From the IMG/VR virus record IMGVR_UViG_3300009420_003532, positions 1 through 46,631 of that record: a DNA stretch of 46,631 bases; one strand, 5' to 3'. Position numbers and translations under genes: made by a program. This stretch comes from a virus. Below, piece by piece: positions 23,794 through 32,478 of this stretch (its first letter is position 1; each line of letters starts with the position of its first letter). The notes under the pieces were generated by a model that was not told where the DNA came from, did no database searches, and saw nothing but the letters and a program-made list of their open reading frames with translations.

Positions 23794-23801
23794 TATTTAT
23801 T
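23794..23801 (-). promoter_or_regulatory. Possible variant late promoter
   Basis: AATAAATA on the minus strand, 49 bases upstream of the DUF1127 start. One mismatch from TATAAATA, so weak evidence. Confidence 0.3.
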
Positions 23802-23886
23802 AAGGAAATACGAAAATAAGGCCTAATTTAGGATGCCAATTTGGTATAGTCGGTATTCACTAGTGGCAACTGTGACAACGTGACTA

Positions 23887-25128
23887 CTACTTTTGCCAAC
23901 CTTTTATATACTTGTCTGAGAAATTAGCGGCACTAAACTGTAAACGATCAACTAATTTTAAAGCGTTTTTACCATAACGGTCTATTGCCACAAAGCCCTC
24001 TTGCCCCGTAACTTCATAGCCTTTATTAGTTTTGAGTAGCGTTTTTAACCCATCGACGTGGTCTAATTTAGAGATAATCATATGCTTTGCATCAACAATT
24101 AGATTGTACATAGTAAACAAATTTTCTAAGTCGCGTGGTTTGACTTCTTTAAAAAATGACATAGAATTGTCTTTTTTGCTTTGCCAAGTTGCTTTACCCT
24201 TTGGCGATTTCTTTGCATCTATTTCTTTATCATAATAATCACTTAAATACTTTTGCAAGCCTTTAACGAATGCCTTTGGATTACCAATTCTCTCACCAGC
24301 ACGAACTTTCGTATTGATGTAGGTATTAACACGCATGTTAATATCGTACTGTGATCCTGGCTTAAGCGCGTCGAAGGTTGTTTTTGGAATTGTTTTAAAT
24401 AACGAACCGACCTGTGAAATAACTCTTGTAATTTCTTTTGTTTCTTTTGCTGTAAAAGTTGCATTGCCAGATTGGTCTTTAAAAATTGCGTCTACTGACC
24501 AGACCGACGGGACTGTTTTAAGACCGCTTGCAATCTCCTCTCCAAAACTTGCAGACATTTTTTCAAGGCTTGATCCTCGGTATACAGTATGCCAGACCAC
24601 TCCGACCTTGGATCTGAGTATTGTTTTAGCAAGCTTTGATGATTTAGGTATCGCATAAACAATCGTATTAGGATGGAAAGTAATATGCGGTTCGCCGTCA
24701 ATCGTGTCTTCTTTAATATCACTTTTTTCATATAAAAAATCGCCTTGTACTACACCTTTAATTCCTAGTTTTGAAAACTCGTCTAATGCAATTTTTAGTT
24801 TTGCATTCAGCTCTGCCTTACCTACAGTATCAGCGTCAACATCATCGTGGGTTTTGTATAGCTTGGGGTTCTTGTTAAAAATACCCTTTTTAGCAACAAA
24901 GAATTTTCCATCGCTTGGATCAATACCAGCAAATACTGCTGGAGCTCCGTCCCATTTAACACTTATGTTTACCGGTGCTTTTGTATTACCTGCAAGCATA
25001 TCTCTAATATTACGGAGATAGTTTATCACGTTTCGCGTACCAATAACGCCTCCGTCAATAACAGCGTCTTCGGCATGGGTCATGTGCAGGTTTTTTTCTT
25101 CTGTCATATATTTTTTAAATGATAGCAT
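23887..25128 (-). CDS. Leader-tagged ligase-like nucleotidyltransferase
   Basis: 413 residues. The leader MLSFKKYMTEE fits the capsid-targeting pattern. The body shows the order of motifs of ATP-dependent polynucleotide ligases: motif I K58-W-D-G in NISVKWDGAPAVFAG, a motif III-like GD in VVQGDFLYEK (about 130), motif IV EGFVAIDRYG and motif V LKLVDR near residues 375-390. Such enzymes adenylylate Lys and seal nucleic acid ends. There is no separate OB domain obvious at the C terminus. It is directly downstream of a leader-tagged nuclease-like gene. Enzyme class is likely; DNA versus RNA substrate is unknown. Confidence 0.7.
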   Translation of the reverse strand: MLSFKKYMTEEKNLHMTHAEDAVIDGGVIGTRNVINYLRNIRDMLAGNTKAPVNISVKWDGAPAVFAGIDPSDGKFFVAKKGIFNKNPKLYKTHDDVDADTVGKAELNAKLKIALDEFSKLGIKGVVQGDFLYEKSDIKEDTIDGEPHITFHPNTIVYAIPKSSKLAKTILRSKVGVVWHTVYRGSSLEKMSASFGEEIASGLKTVPSVWSVDAIFKDQSGNATFTAKETKEITRVISQVGSLFKTIPKTTFDALKPGSQYDINMRVNTYINTKVRAGERIGNPKAFVKGLQKYLSDYYDKEIDAKKSPKGKATWQSKKDNSMSFFKEVKPRDLENLFTMYNLIVDAKHMIISKLDHVDGLKTLLKTNKGYEVTGQEGFVAIDRYGKNALKLVDRLQFSAANFSDKYIKGWQK

Positions 25129-26427
25129 TTATTTAATTCCATTAAATTTAATAGCGAGATTAAAACCTTGCGCAATTTTATTTTCGGGTGGAGATTTGTT
25201 TGAACGAACTGACATATTCATAGTCAGTTTTTCGCCTTTACCAGCATCTAATTCAATAAACCAGTTTTGTTTTGATGCTGTCGACGCGTAAGCTTTCACA
25301 GTTTTTATCTTTGGTAAAAACGCAGCTAAATCGTCTTCATCTGTTACCATTTTATATTTAAGACCAATTGCTTTTACAACAACTAAAGGAACGTTATCAT
25401 CCTTTTTTAAAACTTGTTTTTGTATATATTCAATGGTTTTATTTTTATTTTTTCCTACTATTTTTATTATGTTATTACGAATTAATTCTAACATTTTGTT
25501 ATACATTTTTTCGTACTCAACTGATTTTTTATTCTTAAAATCTGTTATAACACTAATAGATTTTTTCTTTTTAGATCTGCTATCCCAATCAGCTGGTAAT
25601 AATAGTTTTGAATGTATGTCGTCATATACTAATTTCTGAACAATCTTTTTTTCGTTTGCGTATCCAAAATCATCAAACATTTTATTCACGTATGTGTTTA
25701 ATTGGGGCTCTGCCGTTTTTTCGCCGCCAGCTTTTAGCGACACTCCTAGCATATTTCCATTTTTAAATTTGATAAAAAGATCGCCTTTATGCGAGGCTGC
25801 AATACCAGCTGGCTTTGCGCGATAACCCCAATACACTTGTTGTATCGGGGTTTGCTTATCAAGATTTTTTAAGTAATCTAAAATAGCTAAAGCATTTTGC
25901 ATTTTTTCAACATACTTAGATGATGTTGGCATTACTTCAATGAATTGTACACCCGCTTCAGCGTCACGGCTGTTTACGTAAACACCGTATTTACTTCCAT
26001 CAGCTTCAGAAATAAAGTCGTATAAATCATTTATATTAGAAAAGCTTTTCTTCGACATAAACGCTAGAGAAGGAACTAACTCAGTAATAGTAGAATTAAG
26101 AGTTGTTTCGGACATTCCGCCCGATGTTGGCTTATATGTAACCTGAATAGAATGCGAACCCATTTTTGCAATCGTAGAACCAACGGAACCACCAGCCGTG
26201 CTTAATGCATAATCAATGCTTGCGTCATCGAGTTTCTTTTCTAAATCAAGTTTTACTCTGTCGCGATCATTTTTCGGTGAACGGACAACCAAAACTGTTT
26301 TCTTTGACGTAGAATTTTTAACAGTATAGACATATGGCTCTATCGCTGCGTCAAATTTTGCTCTATCTTGCTGGGACACAAAAAGCATTTCATTATTCTC
26401 TCTTATAAATTTTTTAAACGAAATCAT
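25129..26427 (-). CDS. Leader-tagged PD-(D/E)XK-like protein
   Basis: 432 residues. The leader MISFKKFIREN has a gp21-like IRE site. Around residues 214-234 HKGDLFIKFKNGNMLGVSLK matches the restriction-endonuclease-like core: an invariant G-D, a beta strand, then a S-x-K pair (D216 and K232). The rest includes a long N-terminal segment and a Lys-rich helical part (about 285-345). Late promoter at 26459-26466. It could be a nuclease that acts on host DNA after entry, or a catalytically altered relative. Activity not proven. Confidence 0.62.
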   Translation of the reverse strand: MISFKKFIRENNEMLFVSQQDRAKFDAAIEPYVYTVKNSTSKKTVLVVRSPKNDRDRVKLDLEKKLDDASIDYALSTAGGSVGSTIAKMGSHSIQVTYKPTSGGMSETTLNSTITELVPSLAFMSKKSFSNINDLYDFISEADGSKYGVYVNSRDAEAGVQFIEVMPTSSKYVEKMQNALAILDYLKNLDKQTPIQQVYWGYRAKPAGIAASHKGDLFIKFKNGNMLGVSLKAGGEKTAEPQLNTYVNKMFDDFGYANEKKIVQKLVYDDIHSKLLLPADWDSRSKKKKSISVITDFKNKKSVEYEKMYNKMLELIRNNIIKIVGKNKNKTIEYIQKQVLKKDDNVPLVVVKAIGLKYKMVTDEDDLAAFLPKIKTVKAYASTASKQNWFIELDAGKGEKLTMNMSVRSNKSPPENKIAQGFNLAIKFNGIK

Positions 26428-26458
26428 ATCTATTCTCTAATTATGTTTATATATGTTT

Positions 26459-26466
26459 TATTTATA
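26459..26466 (-). promoter_or_regulatory. T4-type late promoter
   Basis: TATAAATA on the minus strand, 32 bases upstream of the ATG at 26427. It would drive the nuclease-like and ligase-like pair. Confidence 0.75.
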
Positions 26467-26480
26467 AGACTTTGTAACTA

Positions 26481-26675
26481 CTATGCGGATTTCAATAGAG
26501 ACCGTTTAGTAAAAAATAATGGAGTCCATCCTTCAAATCCGCTTCCCAAGTTTAATTTCCTGCACGTAGCCCTTACATCACTTTCCCTTTCGGCCATGCC
26601 AATCTCGATTAAAGTACCACTCTTTTTTTCTAGAATATTATAATAGCTTTGATTCTTTTTTACGGTGTAACTCAT
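26481..26675 (-). CDS. Small conserved protein downstream of helicase gp41
   Basis: 64 residues starting MSYTVKKNQSYYNILEKKSG and ending near GFEGWTPLFF. Similar short proteins occur beside gp41 in marine T4-like phages, as far as I recall. It overlaps the gp41 stop by four bases. The compact beta/alpha pattern (SYYNILEKKSGTLIEIG, then RATCRKLNLGSGFEG) suggests a small regulatory fold. Unknown function. Confidence 0.65.
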   Translation of the reverse strand: MSYTVKKNQSYYNILEKKSGTLIEIGMAERESDVRATCRKLNLGSGFEGWTPLFFTKRSLLKSA

Positions 26676-28102
26676 TGTAATTCTCCTACTTCAAACAAAC
26701 TTTTCTTTTTCTTCGGTTTTATATCCCATTGTTGGCCAAACGAGGATTTGTCGAACGTAGCCGTAGAGTCGTTATCATTTTTTTTGTTATTGAAAGATTC
26801 TGATTGAATACCATCCTGAGCGCGATCTTCAAGATTAAACAATTTCATTTTTGCTCTTTCAATTCCTACGACAAATCTGCGATAATAACCCAAATCACCC
26901 CAGCGATTTTTAAGTTGTTTAATCATAAGCTGACCTCTTGAATCCAAATCTTCTGATGTAATAAGACCAAGAATACAATCCGCAGTATGAGTAATACCCA
27001 TTGATTCAGAAGTATTTGTAAGATCTACATCTGAATTATCGTAACCTGAGCGATTAAATTGTGATGAAGTAACAACAGCAATATCAAATTCCATGGCAAG
27101 GCCGCGGATTTCTTCTGCAATTGATTTTACAAGTGTATACGAATTTGCAGCTGCTGCGCCTTTTACTCTTGCTGATGCACAAATATTCAGATAATCAATA
27201 AAGACAATATCAGGTTTAAAGTTTTTCTTTAATTGCATTTCATTTAGCAAGTGCCTGAAATGTCCAGAATGCGCTGAACCTGTAGGGTATTCTTTAATAA
27301 CTAATTTTCCAGTAGTTTTACTCTTATATCTGTCCATTCTTTTTTGAAGCACATCAAGCGGAACTTCCTTTACTTCGTCGAGAGTAATATCCATTATGTT
27401 AGCGTCAATTCGGCGTGCAACTTCTTCTTCAGCAAGTTCCATTGTAACATACAAAACATTTTTACCATGCATCAAACTAGACGCAGCCATGTGGCATTTG
27501 AACAATGATTTACCGCCACCAGTTGTCGCTAGCAACACAGTCATTGATTTGCGAGGCAATCCGCCTTTTGTGATACTGTTTAGAATATCAATATCAAAGG
27601 GAATACGCTCTTCTTTACGGTGGTAATATTCGTGCCGTGACTCAACATCTTCGAGAAAATCGTGGCCAATATGAGTGTCGAAGCTAATTCCAAGTGAATC
27701 AGAAAGAATTCCTGGAATTGCACCTTTGTCGTTTTCTTTGTCTTGGCCATCGAGAATAAGAATAGCTTTACGAATAGAATTATACAAATCTTTGTTTTGA
27801 CAAAACTTTTCTGTTTCATCTACTAAGAATGCTTCATTTGTGTTTTCGTCTGTTTTTAGCTCATCAATTAAATTAGTAACTTCTTTATATGCGCTTTCGT
27901 TTAAATCTTTGCGTTTATCTACAGAAATTTTAAGAGCTTCAATAGAAGGTGGTTCCTTATATTCATTCATATATTCTGAATACGTTGCAAAGATTTTTCG
28001 AAGACTATTGTCTTCAAAATATTCTTCTTTGACGTAAGGAAACACTTTCCGGCAGTAAGCTTCATTATAAATTAAATTAGATAATATTGTTTTTTCAATC
28101 AT
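26672..28102 (-). CDS. 41: Replicative DNA helicase, T4 gp41/DnaB type
   Basis: 476 residues. It unwinds DNA 5' to 3' at the fork and works with gp61 primase and gp59 loader. The DnaB-like N-terminal domain (about 1-150) is followed by the RecA-like core: Walker A TTGGGKS at 193-199, YVTMELAEEEVARR (motif 1a), DIVFIDYLN (Walker B), VVTSSQFNRSG and the late RWGDLGYYRRF element with LKNRWG. Length equals T4 gp41. A sigma70 promoter and a leader hairpin lie just upstream. Confidence 0.95.
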   Translation of the reverse strand: MIEKTILSNLIYNEAYCRKVFPYVKEEYFEDNSLRKIFATYSEYMNEYKEPPSIEALKISVDKRKDLNESAYKEVTNLIDELKTDENTNEAFLVDETEKFCQNKDLYNSIRKAILILDGQDKENDKGAIPGILSDSLGISFDTHIGHDFLEDVESRHEYYHRKEERIPFDIDILNSITKGGLPRKSMTVLLATTGGGKSLFKCHMAASSLMHGKNVLYVTMELAEEEVARRIDANIMDITLDEVKEVPLDVLQKRMDRYKSKTTGKLVIKEYPTGSAHSGHFRHLLNEMQLKKNFKPDIVFIDYLNICASARVKGAAAANSYTLVKSIAEEIRGLAMEFDIAVVTSSQFNRSGYDNSDVDLTNTSESMGITHTADCILGLITSEDLDSRGQLMIKQLKNRWGDLGYYRRFVVGIERAKMKLFNLEDRAQDGIQSESFNNKKNDNDSTATFDKSSFGQQWDIKPKKKKSLFEVGELQ

Positions 28103-28125
28103 GCTAATTTCCGTTGCTGAATGTT

Positions 28126-28153
28126 AAAAAGGTGGCGCTATTACAGCGCCACC
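28126..28153 (-). terminator. Strong hairpin with T-run in the gp41 leader
   Basis: GGTGGCGC and GCGCCACC form a perfect 8-bp stem with a seven-base loop, followed by five T on the minus strand. It lies between the promoter at 28171-28199 and the gp41 ATG, so it may act as an attenuator as well as ending the uvsX transcript. Confidence 0.75.
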
Positions 28154-28170
28154 AACGTAGTAATAAATTT

Positions 28171-28199
28171 ATAATATAACAGTTTTATTAATATGTCAA
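28171..28199 (-). promoter_or_regulatory. sigma70-type promoter upstream of gp41
   Basis: TTGACA (28199-28194), 17 bases, TATTAT (28176-28171) on the minus strand. It starts just after the uvsX stop. Confidence 0.75.
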
Positions 28200-28202
28200 C
28201 TG

Positions 28203-29273
28203 TTAAATTGCATCATTGATAGGTGCAACCTGATCGTCTTCACGCATAATACTACCTGAGGCACCGATAGTAAAGTTTTTACGAACAAATTCTTTGAAAT
28301 CTGTTTTTTCAAACATCATATTCCAAAAATCGCCGTTGTCATTTACTTCTTTAGCTCGCATTAGTTTATCTGAAATAATTTCACCAGTTGCAGGATCAAC
28401 TGCTTCGTACCAACCAACTTTTGGCTTGCGAAGATATCCACCCTTTTCAGCAACATCCATTAGACCAGACCATTTAACAATACCGCCTTCCCAAGACACG
28501 GAAATTGGAATTTTAGATTTTTCCTTAACGTGTCTTGATTTTTCAATATTAATTACAAAGTGATAACCTTGGATCTCAGTGCCAACTTTATCTTGTTGAC
28601 GACCGACGATCCAAATAGCGTCAGCCGAATAGTAGATGCCCGTACCGCCCGATACGATAGCCTTAGGAAATAGACCAATCTCTTGATATGTGTGGTTAAC
28701 AGCAATCAAAGGAATATCTTTAAGATTAAGGTGTGGAGTTATAATACGAAACAACGACTTAAGAGCTTTTGCGCGAGACATATCAGCGACTGATTTCTCG
28801 TTCATTGCGTCTTCAACTTCTTTCTTTGAAGCCAAGTTACCAACTGAGTCAATGATAATACATACGTGATCTTTCTTATCAATTTGATCAAGTTGGCTAG
28901 CAATATCAAACTTAAGCTCTTCGACGTTCGTAATAGGCGTATGTACTACACGATCCATATTGATGCCAAAAGACTCAAAATAAGATTGTGGTGTGCCAAA
29001 TTCAGAATCATAGAACAACATTATAGCATCTTCGTATTTGTTCATATAAGCGGCCGCGGTGAGCAGAGCAAATGCAGATTTAAAGTGTTTAGATGGACCA
29101 GCTAATACTAGCAATCCTGGGCTTAAGCCACCGTCAATGTCGCCAGACAACGCGACATTAACCATAGGAACTGGCGTTGGTGCCATCTCCTTTTTACCAA
29201 AAACTTTTGACTCTGATAATTGAGCTGTAAGTTTAATAGTACTATTTTTTACGAGTTTGTCTAATAGACTCAT
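28203..29273 (-). CDS. uvsX: Recombinase UvsX (RecA family)
   Basis: 356 residues. It forms filaments on ssDNA for strand exchange and recombination-dependent replication. Walker A is GPSKHFKS at 59-66, the form seen in T4 UvsX. HVCIIIDSVGNLASKKE holds Walker B, PLIAVNHTYQE the sensor strand, and VSGGTGIYYSADAIW the L2-like region. The acidic C terminus (REDDQ) is typical. The start overlaps the stop of the preceding small gene. Confidence 0.95.
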   Translation of the reverse strand: MSLLDKLVKNSTIKLTAQLSESKVFGKKEMAPTPVPMVNVALSGDIDGGLSPGLLVLAGPSKHFKSAFALLTAAAYMNKYEDAIMLFYDSEFGTPQSYFESFGINMDRVVHTPITNVEELKFDIASQLDQIDKKDHVCIIIDSVGNLASKKEVEDAMNEKSVADMSRAKALKSLFRIITPHLNLKDIPLIAVNHTYQEIGLFPKAIVSGGTGIYYSADAIWIVGRQQDKVGTEIQGYHFVINIEKSRHVKEKSKIPISVSWEGGIVKWSGLMDVAEKGGYLRKPKVGWYEAVDPATGEIISDKLMRAKEVNDNGDFWNMMFEKTDFKEFVRKNFTIGASGSIMREDDQVAPINDAI

Positions 29274-29599
29274 TATTTTCCCTCTACGATTGAAAGTAGT
29301 TTACTCTGATAAGATTGAATTTTAGAAACTCTGTCTGGCCAATAAATGGTAGATTTATCAGGATTTTTACAAAGATTATTTAAAAATGGAACAACTGATT
29401 TATACAGAAGCTCTAATCTGTATTCTAAGTCGTCCGCAGTTACCTTAGCGTCAACAAGTTGGTCTTCAAGCGATTGCTTTTCGGAGCTTACTTGTTGAAT
29501 AGTTTCCTCAGCAGCAGCTTCTTTTTCCTGCAGTTCTTCATCTATAAAAGTAAATCCGAAATCAAAATCTAAAACTTCTTCATATGTTTTGTTAGCCAT
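29273..29599 (-). CDS. Small protein between gp32 and uvsX
   Basis: 108 residues. The N terminus YEEVLDFDFGFTFIDEEL is followed by a coiled coil (about 24-75) and a final KNPDKSTIYWPDRVSKIQSYQSK segment. I recall proteins with this plan between gp32 and uvsX in marine T4-like phages, so it is likely a conserved accessory of recombination or fork proteins. No enzymatic motif. It is coupled to uvsX by ATGA-type overlap. Confidence 0.72.
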   Translation of the reverse strand: MANKTYEEVLDFDFGFTFIDEELQEKEAAAEETIQQVSSEKQSLEDQLVDAKVTADDLEYRLELLYKSVVPFLNNLCKNPDKSTIYWPDRVSKIQSYQSKLLSIVEGK

Positions 29600-29620
29600 G
29601 TGTTAACCTCCTGGATGTAA

Positions 29621-29640
29621 GAAGGGGCCTAAGCCCCTTC
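29621..29640 (-). terminator. GC-rich hairpin after gp32
   Basis: GAAGGGGC and GCCCCTTC form an 8-bp stem with a four-base loop between the gp32 stop and the next start. The T-run is poor on the minus strand, so it may attenuate or stabilise the gp32 mRNA end more than terminate. Confidence 0.5.
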
Positions 29641-29646
29641 CTTTTG

Positions 29647-30576
29647 TTAGCCTTTAACGAGGTCTCTAAACATTGCAAGATCTTCATCATCGTCACTGAT
29701 AGTATCTGCTTGTGCGGTAGATGTCTCTTCTTTCATTGTAGGCGCCTCAACACTTTTACCAAACTTGCTCATGTCAAGATCGTTGTCAGTTTCATCTTCT
29801 GCCGTGTTTGTCGACAGAGGAGAATCACCAGTAAGATTTAATACACGATACAGTTTGGCTTTAAGATCTCCATAAGACTTAAAGTTCTTTTCATCAACCA
29901 ATTCTTGTAGCGGGTGCTGTTGTTTCCAAGTGCTCTCCAATTTGTCGTCATCATCAAATAGCGGAGAAGGACTATCAAATTCAGATTTATCGTAGTTTGG
30001 ATAACCTTCGAATTGGCGGATTTTCAAACGGAAATTTGCACCTTCCCAGAAGTCAAACGGATTTACCGCTGCTTCATCTTCAAAAGATGGGTTCATCAAA
30101 TCATTCAGTTTGTCAAAGATTTTCTTACCAAACTGATACATGAACACTTTTCCATCATTATCAGGATTACCGCTATCCTTAATTACAAGGATGTTCGATA
30201 TATACTTAAGGCGACGCTTTTGTTTACGGGCTTGCTCTTTATCTGCATCAACTCCAGAATTCCACAGCTTACCATTAAATTCTGATACTGGGTCATCTTT
30301 TCCGATGGTCGTGAGTGAGTTTTCGATATACCATAGACCGGTTGGACCTTGAAATCCGTGGTCCCAGATTCTGGTGAATGGCATTTCTTCTCCTGATGTA
30401 GGAGGAAGGAAGCGAATGATTGCGAAGCCGTTACCCGCTTTATCACGTGTTGGTTTCCAAAATTTACCTTCGTTGGGGTCTGAGTAGCTCTTTGTAGCGA
30501 TTGACGAGAGCTGTGAGTTCAACTTATCGAGTGAAGATGAACGGTTCTTTTTAAGTGCATCAAATGACATTGTCAT
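29647..30576 (-). CDS. 32: Single-stranded DNA-binding protein gp32
   Basis: 309 residues from the ATG at 30576, which follows AGGAGAT. It coats ssDNA and organises UvsX, gp59 and polymerase. The basic N terminus (LKKNRSSSLDKLNSQL) corresponds to the T4 LAST-type cooperativity motif. The core holds FAIIRFLPPTSGEEMPFTRIWDHGF and the C terminus is acidic (ISDDDEDLAMF), the partner-binding tail of gp32. The T4 zinc Cys set is not obvious. Late promoter at 30652-30659 gives separate late expression. Confidence 0.92.
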   Translation of the reverse strand: MTMSFDALKKNRSSSLDKLNSQLSSIATKSYSDPNEGKFWKPTRDKAGNGFAIIRFLPPTSGEEMPFTRIWDHGFQGPTGLWYIENSLTTIGKDDPVSEFNGKLWNSGVDADKEQARKQKRRLKYISNILVIKDSGNPDNDGKVFMYQFGKKIFDKLNDLMNPSFEDEAAVNPFDFWEGANFRLKIRQFEGYPNYDKSEFDSPSPLFDDDDKLESTWKQQHPLQELVDEKNFKSYGDLKAKLYRVLNLTGDSPLSTNTAEDETDNDLDMSKFGKSVEAPTMKEETSTAQADTISDDDEDLAMFRDLVKG

Positions 30577-30650
30577 ATTTGTATCTCCTGATTTTGCGTT
30601 ATATAGCATTGGTTTGTATTGCGATGTATGTTGTGGATCTATTCCACCAT

Positions 30651-31253
30651 CTATTTATATTCAAAAAAGTGTTCTTTAGTAATCTTTGAAAACTTTTTTT
30701 GATCTATATCTAAGAACGGATAGTATTTCTTAGATAATTTCATTATATCACGTGCAACGAATTTGTCAACTACTTTTTCTTCCCAATAGTCATAAACATT
30801 AGAAATTTTTGAAAGTATAGTGAACGTTTCAATAGATATTTCCTTCTGAAAATACATAGACATAATATGAGGGTGTTGCCCACTAATAACTGATAAGTTG
30901 TCGTGATAATTGTCTTTTAGTTTTTTTAAATCTGTTTTATACAAATGAGTTAAAGAATCCATCTTTCTTTCCCATTCCGCATAAATTTCTTCTCCGCGGT
31001 CTTCAACTATTTCACGTATCCAAGCCTTAGGGTTGTGCACCAAATTGGCGATAAGAATTTTTAATGGATCGTCTTTTTTAGATAGTTTATAGAAGAAGAA
31101 CGCGTCGTTTCGTGTTTGAAATTTTTCAAAAGAAGCTCGTATTTTACCATTATATTTGTGGTAATCATAACTATCAGTATCAAAATGTTTCTTAAGTGCT
31201 AGGTAGTTAACATAAACTCGAAATGAAGCTTCGTTAGCATAATTCAATGGCAC
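30651..31253 (-). CDS. 59: Helicase loader gp59
   Basis: 200 residues from a GTG at 31253, inside the end of the preceding gene. The N terminus FRVYVNYLALKKHFDTDSYDYHKYNGK matches T4 gp59 (listed as landmarks: Y14, L18, H23, D30, Y31), and RNDAFFFYKLSKK follows, as in the loader family. It loads gp41 onto gp32-coated forks. Mostly helical, basic. Stop overlaps the late promoter for gp32. Confidence 0.88.
   Translation of the reverse strand: MPLNYANEASFRVYVNYLALKKHFDTDSYDYHKYNGKIRASFEKFQTRNDAFFFYKLSKKDDPLKILIANLVHNPKAWIREIVEDRGEEIYAEWERKMDSLTHLYKTDLKKLKDNYHDNLSVISGQHPHIMSMYFQKEISIETFTILSKISNVYDYWEEKVVDKFVARDIMKLSKKYYPFLDIDQKKFSKITKEHFFEYK
30652..30659 (-). promoter_or_regulatory. T4-type late promoter for gp32
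   Basis: TATAAATA on the minus strand, 76 bases upstream of the gp32 ATG and overlapping the gp59 stop. Confidence 0.65.
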
Positions 31254-31467
31254 CGTTCTGTTCCCTTTTTACCAATTTCATTAGTACAGCTTCAGATCTA
31301 ATTTTTTCTTTTATGATAGAGGATTTTTTAACTATATTAGCAACAGTTTCTATTTCAAGATTGTTCTGCTTCGCGTAATCAACTAGCGCATCGATATATG
31401 TTGCTCCGTTTTTTAGCTTTTCTTCTATAGCCATGTGTATTTTTTCAGGTGTTCTAGTTTCTATCAT
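31234..31467 (-). CDS. 33: gp33-like late transcription coactivator
   Basis: 77 residues. The plan (HMAIEEKLKNGATYIDALVDY, NNLEIETVANIVK, then KIRSEAVLMKLVKRE) matches the short coactivator family typified by T4 gp33, which bridges RNA polymerase and the sliding clamp at TATAAATA promoters. Its presence fits the many such promoters in this window. It is smaller than T4 gp33 (112 residues). It overlaps gp59 by 20 bases. Confidence 0.68.
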   Translation of the reverse strand: MIETRTPEKIHMAIEEKLKNGATYIDALVDYAKQNNLEIETVANIVKKSSIIKEKIRSEAVLMKLVKREQNGAIELC

Positions 31468-31468
31468 A

Positions 31469-31666
31469 TTATCCTTTTAAAACCCCGATCGTGTCAATCC
31501 AATTTTGAGCTTGTTCTTCAACAAACTCGATACCTTGGTTAAATGTTTTCTGGGTTTGCATAGTTTCATTAATAAAATATTTAACGTTATATCCATTCGT
31601 GTCAGAATGAATTTCTGCGCGCAGTGTTTGACCTGATTTTTCTTTTAAAAATTGGTTCACAATCAT
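31469..31666 (-). CDS. Small conserved marine T4-like protein
   Basis: 65 residues (MIVNQFLKEKSGQTLRAEIH ... ). A compact alpha/beta pattern with SDTNGYNVKYFINE and a C-terminal helix VEEQAQNWIDTI. Short proteins with this start accompany gp33 and gp59 in marine T4-like phages, as far as I recall. Unknown function. First gene after the sigma70 promoter at 31794-31822. Confidence 0.68.
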   Translation of the reverse strand: MIVNQFLKEKSGQTLRAEIHSDTNGYNVKYFINETMQTQKTFNQGIEFVEEQAQNWIDTIGVLKG

Positions 31667-31793
31667 TTACGTTTCCTTTATATGTTTAATGTGAGAAGTT
31701 GCTTTTTTCTCACCGCAATTACTACAACAACACAATGTTATTAAATATTTGTGTCCTGAAACAATCACAATTGTTTTACTCCTAATAATATTA

Positions 31794-31822
31794 ATATTAT
31801 CACAACAATGCAGATGTGTCAA
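31794..31822 (-). promoter_or_regulatory. sigma70-type promoter for the gp33-gp59-gp32 block
   Basis: TTGACA (31822-31817), 17 bases, TAATAT (31799-31794) with TGA before the -10 box. The -35 box overlaps the stop codon of the upstream gene. The 130-base leader that follows carries a GTGAGAA/TTCTCAC hairpin near 31690. Confidence 0.75.
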
Positions 31823-32478
31823 CTGTTTTGTTCTTCTTCTTTAGTTTTATATTGCCACTCGTCAGTGTGCCCAACAGACCATTTCGGTTCTGTTTCGACT
31901 GCGTAATTTTGAGTACATACTCTGAAATCGGGGCGCTTTAATTCGCTCGGAGTCAAAGAGCTGTCTCTCCAAATTACTCTATTGTTTGGCTGTGCTGCAA
32001 ATTGTCCGTTGTCGAGCTTGATAATATTGAATGATTTGTGCTCGGGATCTTGCTCACTAAAATTGGTGTCAATGGTGGAAGTGTCACGATGCGCATTATC
32101 AATGGTAAATTCGTATTCACCTGGATGCATTTTTCTATCTTTACCAAAAACTTCACATCTTGACAGGATTGGTTTTTGGATAACCGTGATATCGTAGTCA
32201 AAACAATCCCATAGTTGCAATACATCAAGAGGAAGCTGATCACTATGGTAATAATCAGATTTCCAAACGAATGCTGAAATAGGTAATTTATCATAAAGTG
32301 CCCCATAATCTGTTAATAACGTTTCAAAATATAATGCTTTTGATTGTGTTGATTTAACTGAAATCCAAATCCCGGGAGTTAACTTACCCCAGCTGGAGTG
32401 GTTTGGATCCAAATCATAAAGATATTCCATCTTCACAAAAACATTTACGGGTGGCAATGGATGAACTAAAAAGGCCAT
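31819..32478 (-). CDS. Conserved marine T4-like phage protein downstream of bilin reductase
   Basis: 219 residues beginning MAFLVHPLPPVNVFVKMEYLYDL. Blocks such as GIWISVKSTQSKALYFETLLTDYGALYDKLPISAFVWK and NIIKLDNGQFAAQPNNRV (quoted as landmarks: G37, W39, Y53, L64, F70, W72) recall a protein I associate with many marine T4-like phages. No known catalytic motif. It starts directly after the bilin reductase stop, so it is the third gene of that transcript, although the family is not usually tied to bilins. Confidence 0.75.
   Translation of the reverse strand: MAFLVHPLPPVNVFVKMEYLYDLDPNHSSWGKLTPGIWISVKSTQSKALYFETLLTDYGALYDKLPISAFVWKSDYYHSDQLPLDVLQLWDCFDYDITVIQKPILSRCEVFGKDRKMHPGEYEFTIDNAHRDTSTIDTNFSEQDPEHKSFNIIKLDNGQFAAQPNNRVIWRDSSLTPSELKRPDFRVCTQNYAVETEPKWSVGHTDEWQYKTKEEEQNS

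Noticed and set aside
31680-31705. GTGAGAA/TTCTCAC hairpin as a terminator
   Set aside because: It is not followed by a T-run on the minus strand and lies in the leader after a promoter, so I only mention it as a leader hairpin.
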